64,000 bases of DNA, taken from Polynucleobacter asymbioticus QLW-P1DMWA-1 (GTDB lineage Bacteria > Pseudomonadota > Gammaproteobacteria > Burkholderiales > Burkholderiaceae). Below the pieces are notes generated by a model. The model saw nothing but the letters and a program-made list of their open reading frames with translations. It had not been told where the DNA came from and did not search any database. The DNA lies in NCBI RefSeq assembly GCF_000016345.1, contig NC_009379.1, forward strand, positions 372,001 to 436,000, written 5' to 3'. This document shows, piece after piece, positions 46,172 to 55,367 of this stretch; within the stretch, counting starts at the first letter, position 1, and every line of letters begins with the position of its first letter. The position numbers were made by a program, and so were the translations under genes.

Positions 46172-46354
46172 GGACTCTCCTAAAAGAAAAAACCGCCAAG
46201 CGAAGTGCATTGACGGTTTGTTGCGAAACGATTTGCGTGTACATCTAAAAAACGGCGGGGGTTGCTCTCCAAACCTGTTTTACGATCTTCAGGCTTCTGG
46301 TTTAAACGGATTGTCAGACTTTCCCGTCGTTTACGGTGCATATGAATTACTTTA

Positions 46355-46369
46355 CCCCAAATTTTGGGG
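46355..46369. other. Short palindrome in the bcp-phoH gap
   Basis: CCCCAAATTTTGGGG, two 7-base arms around one base, lies in the 232-base gap between bcp and phoH. It may be a weak terminator for bcp or an operator for phoH; there is no T-run, and I see nothing else definite in the gap. Confidence 0.3.
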
Positions 46370-46403
46370 TTTGCAACTACCTCTACACAAATTCTTTAAA
46401 AAT

Positions 46404-46871
46404 TTATTTAGTAGCTTGAGCAGCTTGTAATACATCTGTCACATGGCCAGGAACCTTAAGACCACGCCACTCTTGTGCAAGCTTGCCAGAAGAGTCAAAA
46501 AGGAAGGTGCTCCGCTCGATCCCTCGGACTTGTTTGCCGTACATATTTTTCATTTTGATAACACCAAACAGCTGACATAGGATTTCTTCTGTATCGGCAA
46601 CGAGCTCAAATGGCAACTGCAATTTGCTACGGAAGTTGTCATGTGATTTGAGGCTGTCGCGGGAAACCCCAACGATCAAAGTGTTGGCCTTAGTGAACGC
46701 CTCAATGTTGTCTCTGAACTCGCCTGACTCTGCTGTACAGCCTGGAGTCATATCCTTAGGATAAAAATACAAAACCAATTTTTTCCCTTTTGCTGAAGCG
46801 GGGGAAAATGTGAGGCTCGAAGTTGCTGGGATAGAGCATGGAGGAATGGGTTGACCAATTGCGACTGTCAT
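46404..46871 (-). CDS. bcp: Peroxiredoxin Bcp/PrxQ type, without the usual resolving Cys
   Basis: Thiol peroxidase reducing hydrogen and organic peroxides. The 155 residues have the peroxidatic Cys45 in KDMTPGCTAESGEFRDN. In E. coli Bcp the resolving Cys is five residues later; here position 50 is Gly, so that partner is missing. Other Cys are at 12 and 99, either of which could be an alternative resolver, or the enzyme may be 1-Cys. It is 32 bases after the arnD-like gene on the same strand. Confidence 0.92.
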   Translation of the reverse strand: MTVAIGQPIPPCSIPATSSLTFSPASAKGKKLVLYFYPKDMTPGCTAESGEFRDNIEAFTKANTLIVGVSRDSLKSHDNFRSKLQLPFELVADTEEILCQLFGVIKMKNMYGKQVRGIERSTFLFDSSGKLAQEWRGLKVPGHVTDVLQAAQATK

Positions 46872-46903
46872 GATGATCCTTCTTTAAGTAAGTCTCGTAC
46901 GTT

Positions 46904-47821
46904 TTAGTTGTGCTGAATAATCAGTTCGCCACTTCGATTAGGTATCTCACCCCAGGTGAGTGGCAATACTGCTATTTTATCGAGTTGTTTGGTGGCTTCC
47001 CAGGATTTATGAAGCTCACCCATGGTGACTAGCTCATGGCCTTGATTGAGCCAGCCAGCCAATAACTGCTCAAACGCAGGCAGTAGCTTTTGTCCTTCTA
47101 GCTCGGCATGGAGGGTGAAGACCTGATCATTGGGGTTGCTTTGGGTGATCTCTAGTAGTTTTTTAACCGCTCCAAACTCATCTGCGCCATCAATTCCGAT
47201 GAGCTCATCAAAGGTGGGGAGTGTGGTCGGATACTGCACATGCTTTGCTTTGCCTGATGGCAGGGCTAATCGGTAGGGCATCAGGTTTGGTTCTGCTCGT
47301 CCATCTGAGGAATACTGAATTCCCCATTGGTCGAGTTGCTCAAATGCTGCTGTATTCATTTGCCAACCCGCGGCACCATAAGTCACTGGTGAATGACCGA
47401 AGATTTGAACAAAACGATCCCAGCTCTTTTGCATCATCGCTTTTGTCCAAGTCGCATCTTGGTCTCGCACCGCATCTTGCCAAGCTACATGGTCCCAAGT
47501 ATGAATACCTGTTTCATGCCCAGCTTGATCAATCTCACGCATCTCAGCCGCTGCTTTTTTACCGATATCAGGTCCTGGCAGAAAAACGCCATACAAAAGG
47601 GTTTTGATGCCGTAGTGCTCGACTACTGAAGTGCGGCTTACTTTTTTCAAAAAGCCAGGGCGAAAGACTCTCTTGAGAGCCCACCCTGTATGGTCAGGCC
47701 CCAGGCTAAATAGAAAGCTGGCTTTGAGGTCAAAACGCTTGAGGGTGCGCGCCAGGTTGGGGACGCCCTCTTTAGTGCCGCGTAGGGTATCGACATCAAC
47801 CTTGAGAGCGATTTTGGCCAT
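46904..47821 (-). CDS. arnD: 4-deoxy-4-formamido-L-arabinose-phosphoundecaprenol deformylase (ArnD)
   Basis: NodB-fold deacetylase that deformylates undecaprenyl-phosphate-L-Ara4FN to the L-Ara4N donor. The 305 residues start with KIALKVDVDTLRGTKEGVPNL, which contains the metal-binding Asp, followed by GHETGIHTWDHVAWQD with His ligands. Length and motifs match ArnD better than other polysaccharide deacetylases. It is the last gene of the arn run, 12 bases after the decarboxylase gene. Confidence 0.93.
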   Translation of the reverse strand: MAKIALKVDVDTLRGTKEGVPNLARTLKRFDLKASFLFSLGPDHTGWALKRVFRPGFLKKVSRTSVVEHYGIKTLLYGVFLPGPDIGKKAAAEMREIDQAGHETGIHTWDHVAWQDAVRDQDATWTKAMMQKSWDRFVQIFGHSPVTYGAAGWQMNTAAFEQLDQWGIQYSSDGRAEPNLMPYRLALPSGKAKHVQYPTTLPTFDELIGIDGADEFGAVKKLLEITQSNPNDQVFTLHAELEGQKLLPAFEQLLAGWLNQGHELVTMGELHKSWEATKQLDKIAVLPLTWGEIPNRSGELIIQHN

Positions 47822-47833
47822 GAACCTCGGAAC

Positions 47834-48880
47834 TTATTCTTTGTCGACTAAGTGACGGGCTTTATCAACATCCTGACGATAGGCTTCAAAAATATTCTTG
47901 AGCGCATCAGCCATCGTTGTTGTTGGCTTCCAGCCTAATTCACTCATCGTGTTGTCAATTGCTGGCACACGATTTTGAACGTCTTGATAACCTTCGCCGT
48001 AATAAGCACCCGATGTCGTTTCTACAATCTTCACATCATTTGCAGTCTTAGCGTACTCAGGAATACTGCGAGCAATATCGAGCATTTGATTAGCTAATTC
48101 ACGTACTGAGTGATTATTTTTTGGATTACCAATGTTGTAGATCTTGCCGTTGGCAATACCATCTTTATTGGCGATGATATGCATTAATGCATCGATACCG
48201 TCATCTATATAAGTAAAGGCGCGTTTTTGCGCACCACCATCTACTAAGTTGATGGGTTCGCCACGAACAATATGGCCCAAGAACTGAGTGACAACACGAG
48301 ATGAGCCTTCTTTAGGAGTGTAGATACTATCTAAGCCAGGACCGATCCAGTTAAACGGGCGGAAGAGTGTGAAGCGTAAGCCTTCCATGCCATAACCCCA
48401 AATCACACGATCCATTAGTTGCTTGGAGCAGGCATAAATCCAGCGCGGTTTATTGATTGGGCCATAAACCATATTCGATTTTGACGGATCAAACTCACTG
48501 TCTTCGCACATGCCATAAACCTCAGAGGTAGATGGAAAGACCAAATGCTTTTTGTATTTCACGGCAGAGCGCACGATCGGAAGATTGGCTTCGAAATCAA
48601 GCTCAAATACTTTGAGTGGTTGCTGCACATAAGTAGCTGGTGTTGCAATAGCGACCAAAGGCAAGATGACATCGCACTTGCGAATGTGATATTCGACCCA
48701 CTCTTTATTAATGGTGATATCACCTTCAAAGAAATGCATGCGCGGATGATTGATGAGGTCGCCAAGACGATCATTTTGCATATCCATTCCATAGACATCC
48801 CAACTGGTTGTCTCCAGAATACGTTTTGAAAGGTGGTGGCCAATAAAGCCATTAACGCCAAGAATGAGTACTTTTTTCAT
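47834..48880 (-). CDS. UDP-glucuronate oxidative decarboxylase (ArnA dehydrogenase half)
   Basis: Converts UDP-glucuronate to UDP-4-ketopentose, first step of L-Ara4N synthesis. The 348 residues form an extended SDR domain: VLILGVNGFIGHHLSKRI, the Ser/Thr of FPSTSEVYGMC, and Tyr/Lys of WIYACSKQLMDRV. EDSEFDPSKSNMVYGPINKPRW and SSRVVTQFL match the C-terminal half of E. coli ArnA. That protein fuses this domain to a formyltransferase; here it is a separate gene, 35 bases after the formyltransferase gene. Confidence 0.93.
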   Translation of the reverse strand: MKKVLILGVNGFIGHHLSKRILETTSWDVYGMDMQNDRLGDLINHPRMHFFEGDITINKEWVEYHIRKCDVILPLVAIATPATYVQQPLKVFELDFEANLPIVRSAVKYKKHLVFPSTSEVYGMCEDSEFDPSKSNMVYGPINKPRWIYACSKQLMDRVIWGYGMEGLRFTLFRPFNWIGPGLDSIYTPKEGSSRVVTQFLGHIVRGEPINLVDGGAQKRAFTYIDDGIDALMHIIANKDGIANGKIYNIGNPKNNHSVRELANQMLDIARSIPEYAKTANDVKIVETTSGAYYGEGYQDVQNRVPAIDNTMSELGWKPTTTMADALKNIFEAYRQDVDKARHLVDKE

Positions 48881-48915
48881 CTTTACTGCCTCGTTTTAAT
48901 CTAATTTGTTATTGC

Positions 48916-49785
48916 TTATTTGCCAGCAGGGAACCATTCCAAGATTTCTACTGCTTGGCGATCCCCGCAAATGCCGAATACCCGATTATCAACCACTTGG
49001 ATGCCCGCAAGCCCAAGATCCAGATTGGCCGCAAATGGCCCCTTGAGGCTTGTTTTGCTGACAATCATGGTCTTGCCCTGATGGTCTGTGAAGGCGCCTG
49101 GATAAGGGGGTGCTACTGCTCTGACCAGGTTATGGACCTGCAGTGCTGTTTGATCCCAATGAATTTGCCCGTCTGACGGCTTTCTGCCCCCAAAATAGCT
49201 TCCTTTTTCGAGCTCATTGGGTTTACGGGTGATTTTGCCGGTAATGAGATCTGGTAAAACTTGAGTAATGACCTTTACGGCTGCCTGACTGACTTTGCCA
49301 AACACCTCTGTGGCAGTTTCATCAGGGCCAATAGCAACCGAGGCTTGTCCAACAATGTCTCCGGCATCTGGTTTGGCTTCCATGACATGCAAAGTAGCCC
49401 CAGTTTCAGATTCACCATGCAAGATTGCCCAATTCACTGGTGCTCGGCCGCGATATTTAGGAAGTAGAGAGCCATGCATATTGAGTGCTGCAATTTTGGC
49501 AATGGCCAAGATCTCTGCGGAAATCATGTGGCGATAGTAAAAAGAAAAAATGTAATCGGGAGCAAGTGCTCGTAGCCTGGGGATCAATTCGACCAATTGA
49601 CTTGCGTTAGGTGTGATGCAGTCAATATTTTTTTCTTGGCAAAGCTGAGCCACACTACCGAACCATACATTTTCATTGGGATCATCTTGGTGGGTCACTA
49701 CTAAATCCACTTTGATACCAGCCGCAATAAGTGCCTTTAGGCAACCGACACCAACATTGTGATATGCAAAGACGACTGCGTGCAA
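48916..49785 (-). CDS. UDP-L-Ara4N formyltransferase (ArnA formyltransferase half)
   Basis: Formylates UDP-4-amino-4-deoxy-L-arabinose with 10-formyl-tetrahydrofolate. The 289 residues have AALNMHGSLLPKYRGRAPVNWAI, which carries the catalytic Asn, His and the SLLPxxxG signature, then METKPDAGDIV with the Asp (MEAKPDAGDIV here). A C-terminal Met-tRNA-formyltransferase-like OB domain follows. It corresponds to the N-terminal half of fused ArnA. It adjoins arnC with no gap. Confidence 0.93.
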   Translation of the reverse strand: MHAVVFAYHNVGVGCLKALIAAGIKVDLVVTHQDDPNENVWFGSVAQLCQEKNIDCITPNASQLVELIPRLRALAPDYIFSFYYRHMISAEILAIAKIAALNMHGSLLPKYRGRAPVNWAILHGESETGATLHVMEAKPDAGDIVGQASVAIGPDETATEVFGKVSQAAVKVITQVLPDLITGKITRKPNELEKGSYFGGRKPSDGQIHWDQTALQVHNLVRAVAPPYPGAFTDHQGKTMIVSKTSLKGPFAANLDLGLAGIQVVDNRVFGICGDRQAVEILEWFPAGK

Positions 49786-50748
49786 TTATTTTTTCTCTAA
49801 AACAGTTTGCACAACATAACGAGGGCGCTCTCTGACTTGCTGATAGATACGCCCGATATATTCGCCTAGTAAACCTAATCCAAATAACATCACGCCGATC
49901 AAGAAGAAGGTCAGAGCAAACAGCGTGAAGACCCCTTCAACCTCGGCGCCCAGAACAAAGCGGCGTACCAATAGATAGACGAATAGGCTGCCTGCAGCAA
50001 GCGCTAAGAGCATGCCCAGTATGGAGAAGATCTGCAAAGGCATTACAGAGAAGCCAGTGACCAAATCGAAATTCAAACGAATTAACTGATACAAACTGTA
50101 TTTGGACTCACCTGCAAAACGTTCTTCGTGTTTGACGGTAATTTCTGTTGGATTGGCTGCAAATGTATAGGCCAGTGCTGGAATAAATGTATTGCTCTCA
50201 TCGCATTGACGAACTAAATCCACAATGCGACGGCTATAGCCACGCAGCATGCAGCCTTGATCGGTCATCGTAATACGGGTAATTTTTTCACGTAGACGAT
50301 TCATGAGGCGAGAGGCAAATTTTCTGAAGAAGCTATCTTGACGAGCTGATCGAATTGTTCCTACGTAGTCATGACCATTTAATAATTGCTCAGTGAGTGC
50401 ATCAATTTCTTCTGGCGGATTTTGAAGGTCGGCATCCAGGGTAATGATGTGTTCACCTTGGGCATATTCAAAGCCAGCCATGATGGCCATATGTTGACCA
50501 AAATTGCTATGAAATATCACAGCACGAGTCACGTCAGGTCGTAGTTCAACTTGTTTAGCCAGGATGCCGGCGGAACGATCTTTGCTGCCATCGTTTACAA
50601 AAACGATTTCATAGGCAATTTTGCGTTTGGCCGCAAGGGCATCTAGCGCAGGGTAGAGGCGATCAAATAATGCTTGAAGCCCATCTTCCTCGTTGTAAAC
50701 GGGAATAACAATACTGAGCTTCGGATTGGCAACTAAATTTGCAGTCAT
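49786..50748 (-). CDS. arnC: Undecaprenyl-phosphate L-Ara4FN transferase (ArnC-like)
   Basis: Family 2 glycosyltransferase that moves L-Ara4FN to undecaprenyl phosphate at the inner membrane. From ATG 50748 there are 320 residues: the GT2 domain (LSIVIPVYNEEDGLQALF, FVNDGSKDRSAG, ITLDADLQNPPEEI) and two C-terminal membrane helices near 230-300. The frame extends to a TTG at 50784, which would place the start in a poorly conserved leader. Neighbouring arn genes favour ArnC over other DPM1-like transferases. Confidence 0.92.
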   Translation of the reverse strand: MTANLVANPKLSIVIPVYNEEDGLQALFDRLYPALDALAAKRKIAYEIVFVNDGSKDRSAGILAKQVELRPDVTRAVIFHSNFGQHMAIMAGFEYAQGEHIITLDADLQNPPEEIDALTEQLLNGHDYVGTIRSARQDSFFRKFASRLMNRLREKITRITMTDQGCMLRGYSRRIVDLVRQCDESNTFIPALAYTFAANPTEITVKHEERFAGESKYSLYQLIRLNFDLVTGFSVMPLQIFSILGMLLALAAGSLFVYLLVRRFVLGAEVEGVFTLFALTFFLIGVMLFGLGLLGEYIGRIYQQVRERPRYVVQTVLEKK

Positions 50749-50789
50749 GCCGCAATTTTGCCTGATTCTGGGGATGTAACCCAAGATTA

Positions 50790-51950
50790 CTAGTTTTTAC
50801 GGTATTTTTTTAAGATACCAACTAATCCCTTGGCTATGCGGCCAATATCCTCATCAGTCATGGCTGGAAACAAAGGGAGCGTTAGGATGGAGCGCCCAAT
50901 ACGTTCGGCAATGGGTGTGTCAGAGGTTTTGTAGCCCTGATCTTTATAAAGCGTGAATCCAGTAATGGCTGGGTAATGCACTCCAGTGCCAATGCCCAGA
51001 TCTTTTAACTCCATCATCACTTGTGCTCGATCAATTGTTATTTGATCCAAAGGCAAAACCACTTGGAACATGTGCCAATTCGTATCGGTAAAGCTTTCTA
51101 CTGGCAACTCGAGATTTAAATCTTCTAAGCCAGCGGATTTGAGTTCTGTGCGAATGAGATCAAAGTATTGGCGCGCTAGTGCTGCTCTGCGTGTTTGATA
51201 ACTTGGTAATTGTTTTAGTTGCTCTAGGCCGATAACTGCGTTGACATCGGTGAGGTTATCTTTTCCGCCCAGCACATCTACATCCATACCATCCATGCCT
51301 TGGCGAGTGAGACCTTGCAAACGCAATTTTTCAGCTAACTTTGCCTCGGCTTCATTGTTCAGAACAAGGCAGCCACCCTCAACAGTAGAGAGATTTTTAT
51401 TGGCCTGAAAACTAAAGCTCACTAGATCACCAATGCTGCCAATTCGCTTGCCTTGCCACTGGGAGCCAAAGGCCTGCGCAGCATCTTCTATTACGCGCAG
51501 CTTATATTGATTGGCTATGGCGTAGAGTCGATCCATGTCTACGGGCAGTCCTGCTAAATAGACGGGCATGATCGCGCGTGTTTTTGGTGTAATTGCATTA
51601 GCCACTTTATTGAGGTCGATATTGCGAGTAATGGGATCAATATCTACAAAGACGGGTTTAGCGCCGACACCCAAAATCACATTTGAAGTAGCAACCCAAG
51701 AAATCGGAGTGGTGATGACTTCATCACCAGGGCCAATGCCAGCAACTTGCAATGCAATTTTCATTGTGGCTGTGCCATTGGCAAAACACCGCACCGGACG
51801 ACCTCCAAAATATTCGCTCAGAGTGGATTCAAATTCTGCGAGCTTGGGACCTGAGGTTACCCAACCAGAACGTAAAACCTCGGCAACCGCATCAATCGTT
51901 TCTTGATTGAAGTTCGGGCGCGTGAACGGAATAAATGTTGGTGCTGACAT
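50790..51950 (-). CDS. arnB: UDP-L-Ara4O aminotransferase (ArnB)
   Basis: PLP enzyme that converts UDP-4-ketopentose to UDP-L-Ara4N using glutamate. The 386 residues belong to the DegT/DnrJ/EryC1 family: FIPFTRPNFNQETI, CFANGTATMKIAL, VIEDAAQAFGSQWQGKRIG, and the PLP Lys185 in SFQANKNLSTVEGG. Gene context with arnC, ArnA halves, arnD and arnT sets the specific assignment. arnT lies 9 bases upstream. Confidence 0.94.
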   Translation of the reverse strand: MSAPTFIPFTRPNFNQETIDAVAEVLRSGWVTSGPKLAEFESTLSEYFGGRPVRCFANGTATMKIALQVAGIGPGDEVITTPISWVATSNVILGVGAKPVFVDIDPITRNIDLNKVANAITPKTRAIMPVYLAGLPVDMDRLYAIANQYKLRVIEDAAQAFGSQWQGKRIGSIGDLVSFSFQANKNLSTVEGGCLVLNNEAEAKLAEKLRLQGLTRQGMDGMDVDVLGGKDNLTDVNAVIGLEQLKQLPSYQTRRAALARQYFDLIRTELKSAGLEDLNLELPVESFTDTNWHMFQVVLPLDQITIDRAQVMMELKDLGIGTGVHYPAITGFTLYKDQGYKTSDTPIAERIGRSILTLPLFPAMTDEDIGRIAKGLVGILKKYRKN

Positions 51951-51959
51951 GAGTAACCT

Positions 51960-53654
51960 TTATTGAGGCGTCGCAGTAGATGTATCAGGGTGTTTCACAA
52001 TTACTCTTCGAGAGTCACGATCCACCTCTTGCATGGGTAAGTTTAGACTTTGCAGCGCTACAAATTGCTCTGGAACCATCATGGCATAAGCGGTTTGATC
52101 TTCTTTCCAGCGCGCAATGAAGGCATCTAGGGTAGGTAACCACAGCTCAGGCTCTTGATCGACGCCAAATCGCAATTCATCTGGATCCTCAACCATGATC
52201 ATGGTGTGACCTAAATAAAATGGCATGGTGTGGTCCAGCATGCGAACTGAATAGAAATTCACTTTTTCCGGAATCGTATTTTTGATCCGATTAGCAAGAT
52301 CAATTCCAGAAACAGCGCGACCTAAAGTTTCATGGCCAGTGCCGGCGATGGTTGCACAAAGAAAAAATCCGGCAGCAAAACTCACAATACTTTGTAGCCC
52401 ATTACGCTTGCATTGCCAAGCTGCGTAAAGACTAAAAGTAATTAAAGCAATTAATGCAACGATCACCCAATAAACATACTGTGCATAGGCATCTATTTCA
52501 TCAGGTCTTGCTTGTTTGCCAATTGCAGATAAGAAGAAAAAGCCAATGCAGCCTAGTGCTGCAAATCCAAGCGCCTGCAATTGCCAAGTAATCGGCATGA
52601 CATTTGTATGGCCAAGCAGTCGCTCTAAACGGTTTCCTATTAACAAGGCTAGCGCAGGAAAAATAGGAATGATGTATCCCGGTAATTTGGATTGCGAGAC
52701 ACTAAAAAAGGCAAAAATTACAACGGACCAGCACACCAATAGCCATGTTATTGAGAAGGTGGGCTTGCGCTCGTTCCAGCCCTGGATTAAGGCGCCTGGG
52801 AGCTGTAGCACCCATGGTAGTAGGCCAATAACAAGCAGGGGGATGAAGTAATACAGAGGCCCTGTTCGGCTATGGGCATCTTGAGTAAAGCGTTGTAAAT
52901 GTTCGTGAATAAAAAAGAATTCTAGAAACACTGGATTACGAATTGAGACCAATACAAACCATGGCGCTGTAACAATGAGAAAGAGAATGCTTCCACTAAA
53001 GAAACGCAGGCGTGTCCAGATTTTCCAATCGCCAGCGCTAAATGAGTAAACAATAAAAACCATTGCCGGAATAGCTACACCAATCAGACCTTTAGATAAT
53101 GTAGCGAGCGCCATAAAAAACCAACAAGCCCACATCCAATTTCGGCTGCTCGATTTGTTGTGTGAGGTTTGCGCTAATAAAAGACTACAGACTGCACCTA
53201 CTAAAAAAGCAGACAAGCCCATGTCTAAAGAATTGAAGTGGCCGCTAATCACCCACATTGGGCTCGATGCCAATACGACTGCTGCAAGCCAACCTACTCT
53301 AGCGTTATAAATCCTCGCCCCGGTAAATCCAATTGCTAGAATGGTGAGAAAGCCAGTGAGGGCCGTCCAAAGTCTTGCTTGCCAATCCCCGATACCAAAT
53401 ATCTGAAAAGTGACTGCGGTAGCCCACACTTGTAGTGGTGGCTTTTCAAAATATTGATAGCCGTTGTAGCGGGGCGTAACCCAGTCACCTGTCACCAGCA
53501 TTTCACGGGCCATTTCGGCGTAGCGCCCCTCGTCAGAGGGGATGAGGTGCCGGTAATTGAGGGTGCCAAACCAAAGCAGCCCATAAATAATCACCAGCAG
53601 CAGGATTTTGCCGGGGTGAAGGGCTGAAGACTGGCGAATCTGCCCAAATTGCAT
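51960..53654 (-). CDS. arnT: Lipid A L-Ara4N transferase (ArnT-like)
   Basis: Integral membrane GT39/PMT-family glycosyltransferase, which attaches L-Ara4N to lipid A phosphates on the outer face of the inner membrane and reduces polymyxin binding. The 564 residues have about a dozen helices. The N-terminal periplasmic loop carries LIPSDEGRYAEMAREML, with the catalytic Asp/Glu, and GYQYFEKPPLQVWATA. The start overlaps the preceding gene by 1 base. The acceptor (lipid A or core Kdo) is inferred. Confidence 0.92.
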   Translation of the reverse strand: MQFGQIRQSSALHPGKILLLVIIYGLLWFGTLNYRHLIPSDEGRYAEMAREMLVTGDWVTPRYNGYQYFEKPPLQVWATAVTFQIFGIGDWQARLWTALTGFLTILAIGFTGARIYNARVGWLAAVVLASSPMWVISGHFNSLDMGLSAFLVGAVCSLLLAQTSHNKSSSRNWMWACWFFMALATLSKGLIGVAIPAMVFIVYSFSAGDWKIWTRLRFFSGSILFLIVTAPWFVLVSIRNPVFLEFFFIHEHLQRFTQDAHSRTGPLYYFIPLLVIGLLPWVLQLPGALIQGWNERKPTFSITWLLVCWSVVIFAFFSVSQSKLPGYIIPIFPALALLIGNRLERLLGHTNVMPITWQLQALGFAALGCIGFFFLSAIGKQARPDEIDAYAQYVYWVIVALIALITFSLYAAWQCKRNGLQSIVSFAAGFFLCATIAGTGHETLGRAVSGIDLANRIKNTIPEKVNFYSVRMLDHTMPFYLGHTMIMVEDPDELRFGVDQEPELWLPTLDAFIARWKEDQTAYAMMVPEQFVALQSLNLPMQEVDRDSRRVIVKHPDTSTATPQ

Positions 53655-54031
53655 TAATTGGGCTCCACAATCAGCGCTAACAAGACCTGGCGGCCTTCGC
53701 CTACAAGGATGTTGTAAGTTCGGCAGGCCGCCTGGGAGTCCATGATTTCAAAGCCTATTTTGGCTGTAATTAAGGATTTTAGGAGCTCAGGCTTGGGAAA
53801 ACGCTGGCGTTTTCCTGTACCAATCAGAATCAGTTCTGGCTTGAGGTCGATCATTTGACTGAAATGGCCGGCCTCTAGATCCTCAAAGGTCTTTACGGGC
53901 CATTCAGCAATAGCCCCATCCGAGCTCAATAAGACAGCATGGGCATATGGGGTCTGGTTGATCTCTACGTAGCCATCACCATAGCCGGTGATCGTATTGG
54001 CTCCTGAGTGGGGGTCAGATTGAAGCTTCAA
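53654..54031 (-). CDS. Mth938-like domain protein (DUF498)
   Basis: A 125-residue protein of the Mth938/NDUFAF3-like family (DUF498/DUF598). Visible features are DGYVEINQTPYAHAVLLSSDG, ELILIGTGKRQRFP and GFEIMDSQAACRTYNILVGEGRQVLLALI, typical of the family. Its molecular function is unknown; mitochondrial relatives help to assemble complex I. It is first in the arn transcript, overlapping arnT by 1 base, though no functional link to L-Ara4N is evident. Confidence 0.9.
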   Translation of the reverse strand: MKLQSDPHSGANTITGYGDGYVEINQTPYAHAVLLSSDGAIAEWPVKTFEDLEAGHFSQMIDLKPELILIGTGKRQRFPKPELLKSLITAKIGFEIMDSQAACRTYNILVGEGRQVLLALIVEPN

Positions 54032-54110
54032 GTGGACTCTCTGTCATAATTATGTGGATTATAACTAGCTGTTTTTTCCTACATTTCAAGAACTTACCCT
54101 TTAATTTATT

Positions 54111-55367
54111 GTGAAACCCATCCTAAAGTCCCAAAAACTGAATGATGTCTGCTACGACATTCGCGGGCCGGTGCTCGAGCTCGCTCAGCGTATGGAGGAA
54201 GAGGGTCATAAGATCATCAAATTAAACATCGGAAACGTAGGGGTTTTTGGCTTCGATCCTCCTGAAGAAATTCAGTTGGACATGATCCGTAACCTGAGTA
54301 ACGCTTCTGCTTATTCTGATTCCAAAGGGATCTTTTCCGCTCGTAAGGCAATCATGCAGTATTGCCAGGAAAAAGGGATTCAGGGCGTCACTTTAGATGA
54401 TGTCTATACCGGTAACGGCGTTTCTGAACTCATCGTGCTGTCGATGAATGCTTTATTAAATGACGGCGATGAAGTGTTGGTACCAGCGCCTGATTATCCA
54501 TTGTGGACCGCCGCCGTCAGTTTGTCTGGCGGTACTCCAGTGCATTATCTTTGTGATGAATCTAAAGAGTGGGCTCCTGACTTAGCTGATCTTCGTAAAA
54601 AAATTACGCCAAGTACAAAAGCGATCGTGGTGATTAATCCGAATAATCCGACCGGCGCAATTTATTCCAAAGAAGTGTTGGTGGAGTTAACGCAGATAGC
54701 TCGTGAAAACGGTTTGATTTTATTTGCCGACGAAATTTACGACAAGATGTTGTACGACGGTGAAAAACATCTTTCCTTGGCATCGTTGTCTACCGATGTA
54801 GTCATCATTACTTTTAATGGCCTCTCCAAAAATTACCGTTCATGCGGCTACCGTGCTGGTTGGATGGTGGTTTCGGGTGATAAAGAGATGGTGAGGGACT
54901 ACATTGAAGGCCTTAATATGCTCTGCTCAATGCGCCTATGCGCCAACGTTCCAGGGCAATACGCTATTCAAACTGCGCTTGGCGGCTATCAAAGTATTAA
55001 TGACTTAGTTAACGAAGGTGGACGCTTAGCAAGACAACGCGATCTTGCGTGGAAATTGATTACTGAAATTCCTGGCGTGAGTTGCGTTAAGCCAAAATCT
55101 GCTTTGTATTTGTTTCCTAAATTAGATCCAGAGATTTATCCCATCGAGGATGATCAACAGTTCGTCGCCGATCTTTTAAAGGATGAAAAAGTATTGTTAG
55201 TGCAAGGCTCAGGTTTTAATTGGGGCAAACCGGATCATTTCCGCGTAGTCTTCTTGCCTCATGAGGATGTGTTGAAGGAGGCGATTGGCCGCCTTGCACG
55301 TTTTCTCGAGCGCTATCGTCAAAAGCATGGCCGTAAGGCTTCTTCAACTGCAACAAAGGCATCATGA
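54111..55367 (+). CDS. alaA: Alanine transaminase AlaA-type aminotransferase
   Basis: PLP class I aminotransferase, probably making alanine from pyruvate and glutamate. The 418 residues follow E. coli AlaA closely: LNDVCYDIRGPVLELAQRMEEEG, LNIGNVGVFGFDPPEEI, INPNNPTGAIYS, and the PLP Lys in FNGLSKNYRSCGYRAGW. The start is GTG at 54111. A Lys/Arg/Ser/Thr-rich C-terminus extends slightly beyond the E. coli protein. It overlaps hom by 4 bases, so amino acid genes are co-transcribed. Confidence 0.93.
   Translation: MKPILKSQKLNDVCYDIRGPVLELAQRMEEEGHKIIKLNIGNVGVFGFDPPEEIQLDMIRNLSNASAYSDSKGIFSARKAIMQYCQEKGIQGVTLDDVYTGNGVSELIVLSMNALLNDGDEVLVPAPDYPLWTAAVSLSGGTPVHYLCDESKEWAPDLADLRKKITPSTKAIVVINPNNPTGAIYSKEVLVELTQIARENGLILFADEIYDKMLYDGEKHLSLASLSTDVVIITFNGLSKNYRSCGYRAGWMVVSGDKEMVRDYIEGLNMLCSMRLCANVPGQYAIQTALGGYQSINDLVNEGGRLARQRDLAWKLITEIPGVSCVKPKSALYLFPKLDPEIYPIEDDQQFVADLLKDEKVLLVQGSGFNWGKPDHFRVVFLPHEDVLKEAIGRLARFLERYRQKHGRKASSTATKAS

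Noticed and set aside
47221..47607. 128-codon plus-strand frame opposite arnD
   Set aside because: Fully antisense to the conserved deacetylase domain; no protein signature.
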